64,000 nucleotides of DNA from Bryocella elongata. GTDB taxonomy: Bacteria > Acidobacteriota > Terriglobia > Terriglobales > Acidobacteriaceae. Location of the stretch: assembly GCF_900108185.1 (NCBI RefSeq), contig NZ_FNVA01000006.1, forward strand, positions 417,914 through 481,913. The letters are read 5' to 3'. Position 1 is the stretch's first letter. Every line of letters starts with the position of its first letter. This document shows positions 7,117-15,447 of this stretch, piece after piece. The translations under genes were made by a program, and so were the position numbers. Under the pieces are notes generated by a model that was given only the letters and a program-made list of their open reading frames with translations, ran no database searches and was not told the origin of the DNA.

Positions 7117-8931
7117 ATGGCTGAGAAGAGCGCAAAGACGGAGACGAGGTTGGAGCGCAGTCCTAGGCGCGTGCGTATGATCGAGCGTGCAATGGGGGCC
7201 GACCCCAAAGGGGTTGCTGCGGAGCCTCTGTTTGGCGGCGATCCCGAGGTCGTGCGTCCCGTGGGGCGTGGCGAGACGTTTCCTCTGTTCGCACTCGGCG
7301 TGATTTTTGCTTTCGCTTCGCTTGCGGTCTGCTATCACCGTGGCTTCGTGCTGCTTTATGGCGATGCTGTGGCGCACTTGGCCATCGCGCGCCGCATCTT
7401 CGATGCTCGCTATCCGGGGCTCGCGCAGCTTGGTGGGGTGTGGCTGCCGCTGCCGCATCTGCTGATGGTGCCCTTCGTCCGCGACATGACGATGTGGCAG
7501 ACGGGCCTTGCGGGCGCGCCGATGTCGATGCTGAGCTATGCCGCGAGCGTTGCGGGCATCTGGCGGCTGGCACGGCGGTTGATGCGTCAGCGCTGGGCGT
7601 TGGTGGCGACGGCGTTCTACGCGCTGAATCCGAACCTGCTGTATCTCGCGACGACAGCGATGACCGAGGCGGTCTTCCTCGCGCTGTTCGTGTGGACCAT
7701 CGTGGCGACGATGGAAGGCATTGCAGCGATGCGCGCGAACGTGCCGGTGGTGGCGCGGGCCCGCATGATGCTCGCAGGCTTCCTCATCATGGGGCAGGTG
7801 TTCACGCGGTACGACGGCTGGATCTTCGGGGCTGCGGTGTGGTGCTGCTTTGCATATGCGTGGTGGAACAGTGTGCCGGAGATGAAGGCGCGGCTGCGGA
7901 CGTGGTTTGTGGTCTTCACCATCATCGTGGCTGCGGGGCCGCTGCTCTGGTTCTGGTACAACCACCACTTTGCGGGCGACTGGCTGGACTTCATGCGCGG
8001 GCCGTACTCGGCCAAGCAGATTGAGCGCAGGACGGCGCCTCCGGGGCAGCACTATCGCGGGTGGCACAATCCGGCGTGGGCTCTGTTGTTTTACACGCGG
8101 ACGGCACAGATCGATGCGGCGGCGTGGGAGATGGGCTTCGTGGCGATGTACGCGTCGCTGTGGGCGATGTGGGTCAGCCTGAAGGCCAAGGGCTCAGGGT
8201 CTAGGGGCCAGGGCTCAGGGCTCAGGGTCCAGAATGCGGAGAGCATGCAACCCCTGCGTTCCGACGTGAAGCTGGGTCTGCTGTTGTGGGTGCCGCTGCC
8301 GTTCTATGTGTACTCGGTGGCGTATGGTTCGGTGCCGATCTTCATTCCGCAGCTGTGGCCGCATGCGTATTACAACGCTCGCTATGGCATGGAGATGCTA
8401 CCGGTGCTCGCGATCTATACGGCGCTTGCAGCAGAGATGCTGGAGCAGTGGCTGCGTGGCCGGTCGGATGCCTGGGCGGTGACCTCTGCGAAGCTGTGGC
8501 CGAAGGTGGCGCTGGCGCTGTGTGCGCTCAACTGCGTGGGCATGATGGTGCGTACCCCACTCGTGCTGAAGGAAGCGATGGTCAACGCGCGTACGCGCAT
8601 GGCGCTGGAAAAGGCGCTGGCCTTCGAGATGGAGACGCTGCCGTACGATGAGCCGGTCATGATGTCCACGACGGATCACGTGGGCGCGGTGCAGGTGGCA
8701 GGTCGCGACCTCAAGAGCATGATCAGCGAAGGCGACGAGCAGAGCTGGGAGTGGGGACTTGCCGATCCGGCGAAGTACGCTGCGTTCGTGATCGCCATCG
8801 GAAACGATCGCGTGGCGCAGGCGGTGAAGGAGCATCCGCAGGGGCTGACGGAGATCAGCGTGGTGTGCACCAGCGGCCAGCCGTGCGCGAAGGTCTACCA
8901 GTCGACCACGTGGAAGCCTGCCGGGCACTGA
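7117..8931 (+). CDS. Multi-pass membrane protein, GT-C glycosyltransferase-like
   Basis: The protein of about 604 residues has a soluble N-terminal stretch, then about ten hydrophobic segments, and a periplasm-type C-terminal domain. The early loop GDAVAHLAIARRIFD after the first span resembles the acidic loop of GT-C/GT39-like lipid-linked sugar transferases. A transferase role is inferred from topology, not from a full motif set. A 14-residue low-complexity stretch (GSGSRGQGSGLRVQ) is encoded by six heptamer repeats at 8191-8232. The start is uncertain: ATG 7117 is used, but TTG 7105 and a later ATG are also in frame and none has a clear ribosome binding site. Confidence 0.65.
   Translation: MAEKSAKTETRLERSPRRVRMIERAMGADPKGVAAEPLFGGDPEVVRPVGRGETFPLFALGVIFAFASLAVCYHRGFVLLYGDAVAHLAIARRIFDARYPGLAQLGGVWLPLPHLLMVPFVRDMTMWQTGLAGAPMSMLSYAASVAGIWRLARRLMRQRWALVATAFYALNPNLLYLATTAMTEAVFLALFVWTIVATMEGIAAMRANVPVVARARMMLAGFLIMGQVFTRYDGWIFGAAVWCCFAYAWWNSVPEMKARLRTWFVVFTIIVAAGPLLWFWYNHHFAGDWLDFMRGPYSAKQIERRTAPPGQHYRGWHNPAWALLFYTRTAQIDAAAWEMGFVAMYASLWAMWVSLKAKGSGSRGQGSGLRVQNAESMQPLRSDVKLGLLLWVPLPFYVYSVAYGSVPIFIPQLWPHAYYNARYGMEMLPVLAIYTALAAEMLEQWLRGRSDAWAVTSAKLWPKVALALCALNCVGMMVRTPLVLKEAMVNARTRMALEKALAFEMETLPYDEPVMMSTTDHVGAVQVAGRDLKSMISEGDEQSWEWGLADPAKYAAFVIAIGNDRVAQAVKEHPQGLTEISVVCTSGQPCAKVYQSTTWKPAGH
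8191..8232 (+). repeat. 7-bp-period array inside a coding sequence (consensus GGnnCAG)
   Basis: Six consecutive heptamers read GGCTCAG, GGTCTAG, GGGCCAG, GGCTCAG, GGCTCAG, GGTCCAG. Forty-two bases is a multiple of both 7 and 3, so the reading frame of the membrane protein is kept and a 14-residue Gly/Ser/Gln/Arg loop is added between membrane segments. Confidence 0.75.
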
Positions 8932-9211
8932 TGTTGTAGAACGGGCTGCGGCGGCATCGATGATGTCGTAGCGGTGGCGTCGATGGTATGGAAACCAGGC
9001 GAAAACGCGTCTGCGAGGGCCTGCATCACAGTACAGGAACGCAGAGGGCCCGGAGTTCCATCGGAGCTCCGGACGAAGGAAAACAGACAACCGAGATCGA
9101 TGCAGGGGAGCCACGACGCTGCCTCCATGATGTTCCGCGCGCGCTAATGGCAGCGGACGATCTCGATGCTCGATCAACGGGCCACGCGATGACGGGCCAG
9201 GGAGTAGTTCC

Positions 9212-9721
9212 ATGGGAGTCTTTACACCGGATGTGCATACGCTGCGGGAGCTCTACAAAGCAGAGCTGGAGCGCGCGCTGAATATGGAGAAGCAGATCGC
9301 GGAGAAGGGCCTGCCAGCGATGATCAAGGCGGCGACGAGTTCGGAGTTGTCGTCCGCGTTTCAGTCCCACCTGCAGGAGACGCAGGCGCAGATTCAGCGT
9401 CTGGAGCGGATCCTCGACGAGGTCGAAGGTGAGGCGAACGAGGGCAAGTGCAAGGTGATCTCTCAGCTGATCTCGAGCGCCTACTCGGAGGTTGGCGACG
9501 CGACGGACCCGATGCTGCGCGACGTGGTGCTGATCGCCGCGGGAAACCAGGTGGAGCATCACGAGATCGCCGTCTACGGCACGCTGCGGACCTGGGCCGA
9601 GGTGCTGGGCGAGCGGGAGCACGCCGAGGTACTCGAGCGGACGCTGGAGGAAGAGAAAGCGGCTGACGCGAAGCTGACGGCGCTGGCGAGCCAGATCAAC
9701 GTAGAGGTCCCGGTGGCCTGA
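9212..9721 (+). CDS. DUF892 (YciE/YciF-like) ferritin-like protein
   Basis: The 169-residue protein starts with the family-type segment LRELYKAELERALNMEKQIAEKGLPAMIKAA and continues as helical, Glu- and His-rich sequence including QVEHHEIAVYGTLRTWAE. The pattern fits the DUF892 four-helix-bundle proteins, which have a ferritin-like fold and are often stress-induced. The function is poorly defined. It is a single-gene unit: a strong hairpin terminator follows 26 bases after the stop. Upstream, 8932-9211 shows no other gene. Confidence 0.88.
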   Translation: MGVFTPDVHTLRELYKAELERALNMEKQIAEKGLPAMIKAATSSELSSAFQSHLQETQAQIQRLERILDEVEGEANEGKCKVISQLISSAYSEVGDATDPMLRDVVLIAAGNQVEHHEIAVYGTLRTWAEVLGEREHAEVLERTLEEEKAADAKLTALASQINVEVPVA

Positions 9722-9746
9722 CGCGCCGGGTTCCTGGCAATGCCGA

Positions 9747-9779
9747 TGGCCTGCACCCCACCCGGGTGCAGGCCATTTT
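9747..9779 (+). terminator. Rho-independent terminator after the DUF892 gene
   Basis: TGGCCTGCACCC and GGGTGCAGGCCA form a perfect 12-bp stem with a five-base loop, followed by TTTTC. Confidence 0.9.
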
Positions 9780-9862
9780 CGTCTCCGTGCGGGAGAGGCA
9801 GGACATTCAAGAACCTCTGCGGACACCTTCATCCACCGCACAGGGCGCGGTATGCTGGCTCG

Positions 9863-10639
9863 ATGACTGCTCCGTGTCCGGTGGACCCGACGACCGCTCC
9901 GCACAGCCTGCTGATGCAGGCTGCGGGGGTGCGCATGCTCGTTGCCTGCGCGCTGGGGGGACTGATCGGGCTGGAGCGCGAGCGCCGCCACAAGGACTCT
10001 GGCCTGCGGACGAACATGCTCATCTGCATGGCTGCGGCGTTGTTCACGCTGATGAGCGAGGTGCTGGCGGGGGATTCGACGCCGAATAAGGGCCAGGTCG
10101 CGGCGAACATTGTGCAGGGCGTGGGCTTTCTGGGAGCGGGGCTGATCCTGCATGGCAAGAGCCGCATCCTGGGGCTGACGAGTGCCGCGACGGTGTTTGT
10201 GGTCGCGGCGATTGGCATGACGTGCGGTGCGGGCATGTACCTGGAGGCCGCGATTGCGACGGGGATCGTGCTGGTGGCGCTGACGCTGATCGGGACACTC
10301 GAGGTGAAGCTCGGCTGGAAGCGGTTTCCGATGCTGTACGAGGTGCGTGCGAATGTGGGCCAGGCACTGGGGCCGGAGCTTGTGGGACAAGCGCGTGCGG
10401 AGGCTCTTGCGGGGCAGATTGAATCGGCGCAGCACCGCATGTATACCGCGATTCTGGATGTGCTGGATCGCGCAGGGTTGAAGCTGGATGTGCTGAACCG
10501 CGACACGATTGCGGGGCTGGCGCGGATATCGTTCTGGGTGCTGGCCACGCGCGCGGAGCATGCAAAGATGCTGGCAGAGTTGCGCGCCAGCGATGACACC
10601 GACAAGGTGGTGACGTTTCAGGATGAGGAGTCGGAGTGA
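9863..10639 (+). CDS. MgtC/SapB-family membrane protein
   Basis: About 258 residues. The membrane half carries family motifs: LGGLIGLERERRHKDSGLRTN, VQGVGFLGAGLIL and LTSAATVFVVAAIGM. A C-terminal cytoplasmic domain of about 110 residues follows. MgtC proteins are inner-membrane proteins linked to magnesium limitation and, in Salmonella, control of ATP synthase. The start at 9863 is chosen because the alternative upstream start would lie inside the terminator hairpin. The start has no evident Shine-Dalgarno but a TATGCT hexamer six bases upstream. The stop overlaps the GTG start of dapF by two bases, implying coupled translation with the murein genes. Confidence 0.88.
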   Translation: MTAPCPVDPTTAPHSLLMQAAGVRMLVACALGGLIGLERERRHKDSGLRTNMLICMAAALFTLMSEVLAGDSTPNKGQVAANIVQGVGFLGAGLILHGKSRILGLTSAATVFVVAAIGMTCGAGMYLEAAIATGIVLVALTLIGTLEVKLGWKRFPMLYEVRANVGQALGPELVGQARAEALAGQIESAQHRMYTAILDVLDRAGLKLDVLNRDTIAGLARISFWVLATRAEHAKMLAELRASDDTDKVVTFQDEESE

Positions 10640-11475
10640 GTTTGATTTCGTTTGTGAAGGCGCATGCGCGCGGCAATGATTTCCTGGTGATCGAAGAGTC
10701 TGCAGTTGAGTCGGTGCTGGGGCACCGCCAGCATGCTGCCTTGGCGCGCAAGCTTTGCTCGCGCAATACCAGTATTGGCGCAGATGGCATCGAGTTTGTG
10801 GATCGTCGCGCGGATGGTTCGATCTTTCTGCGGCTGTTCAATGCGGATGGCAGCGAGGCCGAGCTGAGCGGCAACGGCACGCGTTGTGTGGCTGCCTGGC
10901 TGGCGCAGAGCGAGGGTATCCAGGAAGTGGATTTGGGCACCCATGGCGGTGTGCGGCGCTGCAAGCTGGTGCGTCGCGAAGGTGCGGAGTGGTGGATCGA
11001 GAGCGCAATGGGTGTGCCGCGCGTGATGCCTCGGACGATTGAGATCGCCGGTGTTGACGGGCCGATTGCGGGCGCGATGGTGAACGTGGGGAATCCGCAC
11101 TTTGTGATCTTTCCGGAGGCGGAAGACTTCAGTTCCCACGGCATGACGTGGCAGCAGCTGGGCGCGAAGATTGCGGTGGATCCGCTCTTTCGCTTCGGCA
11201 CCAACGTGGAGTTCGTGCGGGTGAAGAGTGCGGAGGAGATCGAGTTTCGCATCTTCGAGCGCGGATGTGGGCCGACGACTTCGAGCGGCACAGGTACGTG
11301 TGCTTCGAGTGCGGCGGCGATCAAGCTTCGCGGCGTCGCGCGTAAGCTCGGCGCGATTGCGGAGGGCGGTGGACAGAGTGTCGAATGGCCCAGCGATGAT
11401 GCGGAGATGATGCTGACGGGTCCGGCGGAGATCATCTGTACTGGCGAGGCGGAGGTCCAGTTTGATCTCCTCTAG
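10636..11475 (+). CDS. dapF: DapF-like epimerase with both catalytic cysteine positions replaced by serine
   Basis: The 279-residue protein has the full DapF layout: an N-terminal KAHARGNDFLVIE, IGADGIEFV, NADGSEAELSGNGTRCVAAW, VNVGNPHFVIF, and FERGCGPTTSSGTGTCASSA. DapF interconverts LL- and meso-diaminopimelate using two cysteines (Cys73 and Cys217 in E. coli). Here the aligned positions are Ser78 (SGNGTRC) and Ser217 (SSGTGTC), both confirmed as AGC codons. It may therefore be inactive, use a different mechanism, or isomerise another compound; calling it an active DapF is uncertain. The start is GTG at 10636, overlapping mgtC. The next gene begins 14 bases before its end, in a run that continues to mpl. 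Confidence 0.85.
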   Translation: MSLISFVKAHARGNDFLVIEESAVESVLGHRQHAALARKLCSRNTSIGADGIEFVDRRADGSIFLRLFNADGSEAELSGNGTRCVAAWLAQSEGIQEVDLGTHGGVRRCKLVRREGAEWWIESAMGVPRVMPRTIEIAGVDGPIAGAMVNVGNPHFVIFPEAEDFSSHGMTWQQLGAKIAVDPLFRFGTNVEFVRVKSAEEIEFRIFERGCGPTTSSGTGTCASSAAAIKLRGVARKLGAIAEGGGQSVEWPSDDAEMMLTGPAEIICTGEAEVQFDLL

Positions 11476-12367
11476 GCCCACGCTCAAGCGTGGAGGGCGC
11501 GTGGCGATTGTGTCGCCGGCGTCTTATGCGCAGCCGGAGCTGATCGATCGTGGAGTCGCGCGGCTGCGCGCGTTTGGTTATGAGCCGGTGGTGATGCCGA
11601 ACGCTCGCGAGCGTGGACCCTTGTACTACGCGGGCACGGCGGAGCAGCGGGTGGCCGATCTGCATGCGGCGTATACGGACGAGAGCATTGGCGCCATTGT
11701 TTGCACGCGAGGCGGTTGGGGCTCTGCGGAGTTGTTGCCGCTGCTGGATCCGGAGATTGTTCGCACGAACCCGAAGCCGTTCATCGGGTATTCGGACCAC
11801 ACGTCGTTGCATGCTTGGATGTGGAACGAATGCGGCCTCCCTACAGTGTATGGAGCGATGGTGGCTTCGGACTGGGCGAAGGATGATGGTGTGGATGAGC
11901 CTACGTGGCTCACGGCGGTAGAAGGCGCTGCGCCGTGGAGCGTCGATGCCAGCGATGGGATTCGCGTACTGTGCGAGGGCGCTGCGGTGGAGGGGCGTCT
12001 GCTGGGCGGATGCCTTTCGATTTTGTGCGAGGCGCTTGGTACACCTTATGCGCTGCAGATCGAGGAGCCGTGCATCCTGTTCTGCGAAGACATTGGGACC
12101 AAGCCGTATAAGTGGGATCGCTTGCTGCAGCACTGGAAGTTTGCGGGGATGATGGAGAATGTGCGGGGCATCGTGCTGGGCGACATGAGCGCCAATGTTG
12201 AGCCGCAGGAGATGGCGCTGCTCGAAGGCGCATGTCTGCATGCGCTGCGGCATTTCGAGGGACCGATTACGATTGGGCTGAAGTGCGGGCATCTTGATCG
12301 GCAGAACCGTTCGACGCCGTTGGGTGCGTGGGTTGGGATGGATGGTGCGTCCTTGCGAGAAAAATAG
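11462..12367 (+). CDS. S66-family LD-carboxypeptidase
   Basis: The 301-residue protein matches the S66 (LdcA/MccF) serine peptidases. It has the N-terminal RVAIVSPAS, VCTRGGWGSAELLP, a nucleophile elbow FIGYSDHTSLH with Ser111, ILFCEDIGTKPYKWDRLL carrying the catalytic Glu, and KCGHLDRQN carrying the His. The family removes the terminal D-Ala from murein tetrapeptides during recycling or cleaves microcin C analogues. Its position between the dapF-like gene and mpl favours murein recycling in the cytoplasm. A TTG start at 11462 overlaps the previous gene by 14 bases. No signal peptide is seen. Confidence 0.9.
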   Translation: MISSRPTLKRGGRVAIVSPASYAQPELIDRGVARLRAFGYEPVVMPNARERGPLYYAGTAEQRVADLHAAYTDESIGAIVCTRGGWGSAELLPLLDPEIVRTNPKPFIGYSDHTSLHAWMWNECGLPTVYGAMVASDWAKDDGVDEPTWLTAVEGAAPWSVDASDGIRVLCEGAAVEGRLLGGCLSILCEALGTPYALQIEEPCILFCEDIGTKPYKWDRLLQHWKFAGMMENVRGIVLGDMSANVEPQEMALLEGACLHALRHFEGPITIGLKCGHLDRQNRSTPLGAWVGMDGASLREK

Positions 12368-12370
12368 TAC

Positions 12371-12412
12371 GTTCGAGTTTCGAGTAACGGGCTGCGAGTC
12401 GCGAGTCAGACC
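12371..12412 (+). repeat. Degenerate 7-bp-period array (consensus nnnCGAG)
   Basis: Heptamers read GTTCGAG, TTTCGAG, TAACGGG, CTGCGAG, TCGCGAG, TCAGACC. The array begins three bases after the S66 peptidase stop. Just downstream, ATTCCCC (12416-12422) and GGGGAAT (12436-12442) form an inverted repeat before mpl. Confidence 0.6.
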
Positions 12413-12478
12413 CAGATTCCCCGTCAGCAAGCCTGGGGGAATGACAAAGAAGAAGAGCAAAGAAGAGTTAGAGAGACG

Positions 12479-13906
12479 ATGGCGAAGCATGTACATCTGA
12501 TTGGGATTTGCGGGACGGCGATGGCGTCGCTGGCCGGCATGCTGCAGGCGCGCGGCTGGCGCGTCACCGGTTCGGACACGGCGGCGTATCCTCCGATGAG
12601 CGATCAGCTGGCAGCGATGGGCATTACAGTGATGGAGCCATACAGCGAACGCAACCTCGACGAGCGGCCGGACCTGGTGGTGGTGGGCAACGCGATCTCG
12701 CGCGGCAACCCGGAGCTCGAGCGGGTGCTGGATGAGCGGATCGAGATGACGTCGATGGCGGCGTTGATCCACGACGAGTTTCTGGATGGGCGCGAGCGGC
12801 TGATCGTGTGTGGAACGCATGGGAAGACGACCACGACGAGCATGCTGGCGTGGATCTATGAGAGCGCTGCGCAGGGTGATGAGGTGTGGAAGCCATCGTT
12901 TCTCATCGGTGGTGTGGCGGAGAACTTCGGCACGAGCTTTCATGTGCAGGAGGGGACGCGCACGTTCATCCTCGAAGGCGATGAGTACGACACGGCCTTC
13001 TTCGACAAGGGCCCGAAGTTTCTACATTACTTTCCGGACGTCGCGATCCTCACGCATGTGGAGTTCGATCATGCCGACATCTACAAGGACCTCGATGCGG
13101 TGAAAATCGCGTTCAAGCGCATGGTGAATCTCATCCCGAGGCGCGGGCGGCTGGTGGCGTTCGATGGCAGCGAGAACGTGAGCGAGTGCTCGGCGAAGGC
13201 GTTTTGCAAGGTTGAGCGATATGGCTTCGGCGAGGGCAGTGAGTGGCGGATGACGGTGCTGACGCAGCACGGAAGCACGACGGCATGGACCCTGCTACGC
13301 AAGTCGGATGGAGCTTCGCTCGCACTCACGCTGCCCATGGCCGGGGAGCACAACGCGCTCAATGCGACGGCTGCTGCCGCGGTGGCGCTGGGGCAGGGGA
13401 TTCCACCGGAGCGTGTCGCTGCGGCGCTGGCGAGCTTTCGCAGCGTGAAGCGGCGGCTGGAGGTGAAGGCCGAGGTGGGTGGCGTGACGATCATCGACGA
13501 CTTTGCGCACCATCCGACGGCGATTCGCGAGACCCTACGTGCGTTGCGTGCGGCGTACAAGGGACGGCGTCTGATCGCGGTGCTGGAGCCGCGCTCGAAC
13601 ACGCTGCGCCGCAACGTCTTCGAGCAGGAGCTGGTGGACTCCCTTGCTCTGGCGGATGAGGTGGTGCTGGCTGCGGTGTTCAAGAGCGAGGCGATTCCAG
13701 AGCGTGAGCGCATGGAGCCGCAGCATGTGGTGGATGCGCTGAACCAGCGTGGCGTGCATGCGGTGCTCGCTGTGGATGCGGACGCCATCGTCGCAGAGCT
13801 CGCACCTCGAGCCAGGGCCGGCGATGTCGTGGCGATCCTCTCAAACGGCGGCTTTGGAGGCATCTACACAAAGCTGCCCGCGGAGATCACGAAACATCTC
13901 GCGTGA
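12479..13906 (+). CDS. mpl: UDP-MurNAc:L-Ala-gamma-D-Glu-meso-DAP ligase
   Basis: The 475-residue protein is a Mur-ligase-fold enzyme with the Mpl-type N-terminus HVHLIGICGTAMASLAGML, the ATP-binding loop CGTHGKTTTTSMLAW, and ILTHVEFDHADIYKDLDAV, which is characteristic of Mpl rather than MurC. It ligates recycled tripeptide (or related peptides) directly onto UDP-MurNAc in the cytoplasm. The ATG at 12479 follows AGAGAGACG. It comes 111 bases after an LD-carboxypeptidase, which makes tripeptide, and after a DapF-like protein, which would concern diaminopimelate, so the cluster reads as peptidoglycan salvage. Confidence 0.93.
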   Translation: MAKHVHLIGICGTAMASLAGMLQARGWRVTGSDTAAYPPMSDQLAAMGITVMEPYSERNLDERPDLVVVGNAISRGNPELERVLDERIEMTSMAALIHDEFLDGRERLIVCGTHGKTTTTSMLAWIYESAAQGDEVWKPSFLIGGVAENFGTSFHVQEGTRTFILEGDEYDTAFFDKGPKFLHYFPDVAILTHVEFDHADIYKDLDAVKIAFKRMVNLIPRRGRLVAFDGSENVSECSAKAFCKVERYGFGEGSEWRMTVLTQHGSTTAWTLLRKSDGASLALTLPMAGEHNALNATAAAAVALGQGIPPERVAAALASFRSVKRRLEVKAEVGGVTIIDDFAHHPTAIRETLRALRAAYKGRRLIAVLEPRSNTLRRNVFEQELVDSLALADEVVLAAVFKSEAIPERERMEPQHVVDALNQRGVHAVLAVDADAIVAELAPRARAGDVVAILSNGGFGGIYTKLPAEITKHLA

Positions 13907-13962
13907 TAGCGCGGTGGTCTCACGCACACCCGCCGCTTGAGAACGTTTTATCCTGAGTCTGT

Positions 13963-14670
13963 ATGTTTGTGTCGTTGAGAATGCTGTTCGCCTTCTTACT
14001 GCTCGGCTTGCCTGGAGCAGTGATAGGGATTCCGTGGTCGCTGCTGCGCGGCAATACCACGATGATGTACGGGTGGGCGATGGCCACGATGCGTTTCGGG
14101 CTGTGGGCCGGTGGCGTGAAGGTACGCGTGAGTGGCCGCGAGCGCTTCCCCATCGGCGAGGCTGCCATTGTCGTGAGCAACCACATCTCGAACGTGGATC
14201 CGCCGGTGCTGCTGCCGCTGGTGCCGGGGCAGACGAGTGTCTTCCTCAAGGCAGAGCTGATGAAGATCCCTTTGCTTGGGCTGGTGATGAGGATGGGCAA
14301 GTTCGTGCCGGTGGCACGGGCAAAGTCTCGCGAAGAGGCGCGCACCAGTGTGGATGCGGCCTCGAAGGTCCTCGCGGGTGGCTATAACATCTTCCTTTTC
14401 CCTGAAGGCACGCGCTCGACTGATGGCAATATGCTCCCGTTCCGCAAAGGAGCGTTCTACCTTGCTGTGCAGTCCGGGGCGCCAATCGCGCCGATGATCG
14501 TGCGGGGTACCTCCGCGATGATGCCGAAGGGAACGCTGAAGTCGAAGTCCGGCAGGGCAGAGGTGGAGTTTCTTGAGCCGATTCGTCCCAGCGAAGGCGA
14601 GACGCCGGACGAGCTCGCGAAGAGAGTGCGGGCTGCGATGGAAGAGGCATTAAAGGCAGACGGCAGATAG
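13963..14670 (+). CDS. plsC: 1-acyl-sn-glycerol-3-phosphate acyltransferase (PlsC family)
   Basis: The 235-residue protein has an N-terminal hydrophobic segment, the acyltransferase motif NHISNVDPPVL (NHxSxxD) and the acceptor-binding motif FPEGTRSTDG. It makes phosphatidic acid from lysophosphatidic acid at the inner membrane. The last residues (KADGR) and the TAG stop are supplied by the start of a heptamer repeat array. A TATCCT hexamer lies eight bases upstream of the start and no Shine-Dalgarno is evident. Confidence 0.92.
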   Translation: MFVSLRMLFAFLLLGLPGAVIGIPWSLLRGNTTMMYGWAMATMRFGLWAGGVKVRVSGRERFPIGEAAIVVSNHISNVDPPVLLPLVPGQTSVFLKAELMKIPLLGLVMRMGKFVPVARAKSREEARTSVDAASKVLAGGYNIFLFPEGTRSTDGNMLPFRKGAFYLAVQSGAPIAPMIVRGTSAMMPKGTLKSKSGRAEVEFLEPIRPSEGETPDELAKRVRAAMEEALKADGR

Positions 14671-14735
14671 TAGACAGTGGACAGGACGGGCGGCAGTTCT
14701 GACTGTCTACTGTCTCGTCTCTACTGTCTGTCTTT
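14655..14735 (+). repeat. Inverted pair of 7-bp-period arrays
   Basis: The forward array is GGCAGAC, GGCAGAT, AGTAGAC, AGTGGAC (14655-14682). After an 18-base spacer the reverse array is GACTGTC, TACTGTC, TCGTCTC, TACTGTC, TGTCTTT (14701-14735), largely complementary to the first. It overlaps the end of plsC and fills the gap between the convergent plsC and SPOR genes, so it may also act as a hairpin between them. Confidence 0.7.
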
Positions 14736-14736
14736 C

Positions 14737-15420
14737 TTACTTGACGATCGCGTTGTAGCCATCGCCGAGCAGCCGGTTTCGCATCGCGTCGGCATCCTTG
14801 CGCGTGTTGAAGGGGCCCACCTGGATGTGGATCAGCGGATCGGAGCTGTAGGTCCGGGACATCACGGTATAACCGCGGCTGCGCAACGCGGAGAGCAGAA
14901 GGTCTGCGTCCTCCTGGTGGGAGACGGCGGCGATCTGGACCATGAAGAAGCTGCCGGTTCCCGTAGGGCTGCTGGGCTCGGCGGCTTGCGGGGGAGCACT
15001 CACGGGAGGCTGTCGGACGATGGGTGCGGTCGTCGGAGCGGTAGCAGGAGAGGATGTTGCCGACGGCGACGAGGCTGGGACGTAGGTCGTGGTCTCGGTC
15101 CTCGCCTGAACTACCGAAGGAGCTGGTGCGGCAGGTGCTGCGGGTGAAGCCACAACCGAAGAGGACCCACCGCCTGCCGGCGATCCGGCGGCAGGTTTGA
15201 ACGTGGTGAAGTTCGTCGACGGGGAAGCACTGCCACCCTCAGCCGCAGCTACGTCGGTTGAAGGGGGCTTGTGCCTTCCCACCGAATAGCCGAAGCCGAA
15301 GAAGAGCCCGCACAGCACCACGAGGCCAAAGAAGATGCCAAGGATAGCGGTGGTCGAGAGAGTCAGCTCGCGGTCACGCGGCGCTCCCAGGTCATCATCA
15401 TCGTCAAGAAGGTGGCTCAT
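14737..15420 (-). CDS. SPOR-domain membrane protein
   Basis: The 227-residue protein has an acidic cytoplasmic start (MSHLLDDDDDLG), one membrane span (ILGIFFGLVVLCGLFFGFGYSVG), a Pro/Ala/Ser/Thr-rich periplasmic linker and a C-terminal SPOR domain (FFMVQIAAVSHQEDADLL through IQVGPFNTRKDADAMRNRLL). SPOR domains bind septal, denuded peptidoglycan, so a cell-division or envelope role is likely. It is the last gene of a four-gene minus-strand run with short gaps (27 to 36 bases) from the beta-barrel gene and NfeD-like gene. Confidence 0.9.
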   Translation of the reverse strand: MSHLLDDDDDLGAPRDRELTLSTTAILGIFFGLVVLCGLFFGFGYSVGRHKPPSTDVAAAEGGSASPSTNFTTFKPAAGSPAGGGSSSVVASPAAPAAPAPSVVQARTETTTYVPASSPSATSSPATAPTTAPIVRQPPVSAPPQAAEPSSPTGTGSFFMVQIAAVSHQEDADLLLSALRSRGYTVMSRTYSSDPLIHIQVGPFNTRKDADAMRNRLLGDGYNAIVK

Positions 15421-15447
15421 GCAGAGGGCCCCGGCCCTGCCCGAAGG

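Noticed and set aside
12416..12442. ATTCCCC/GGGGAAT hairpin as a terminator before mpl
   Set aside because: Only seven pairs, a long loop and no U-run; kept only as part of the repeat-rich spacer.
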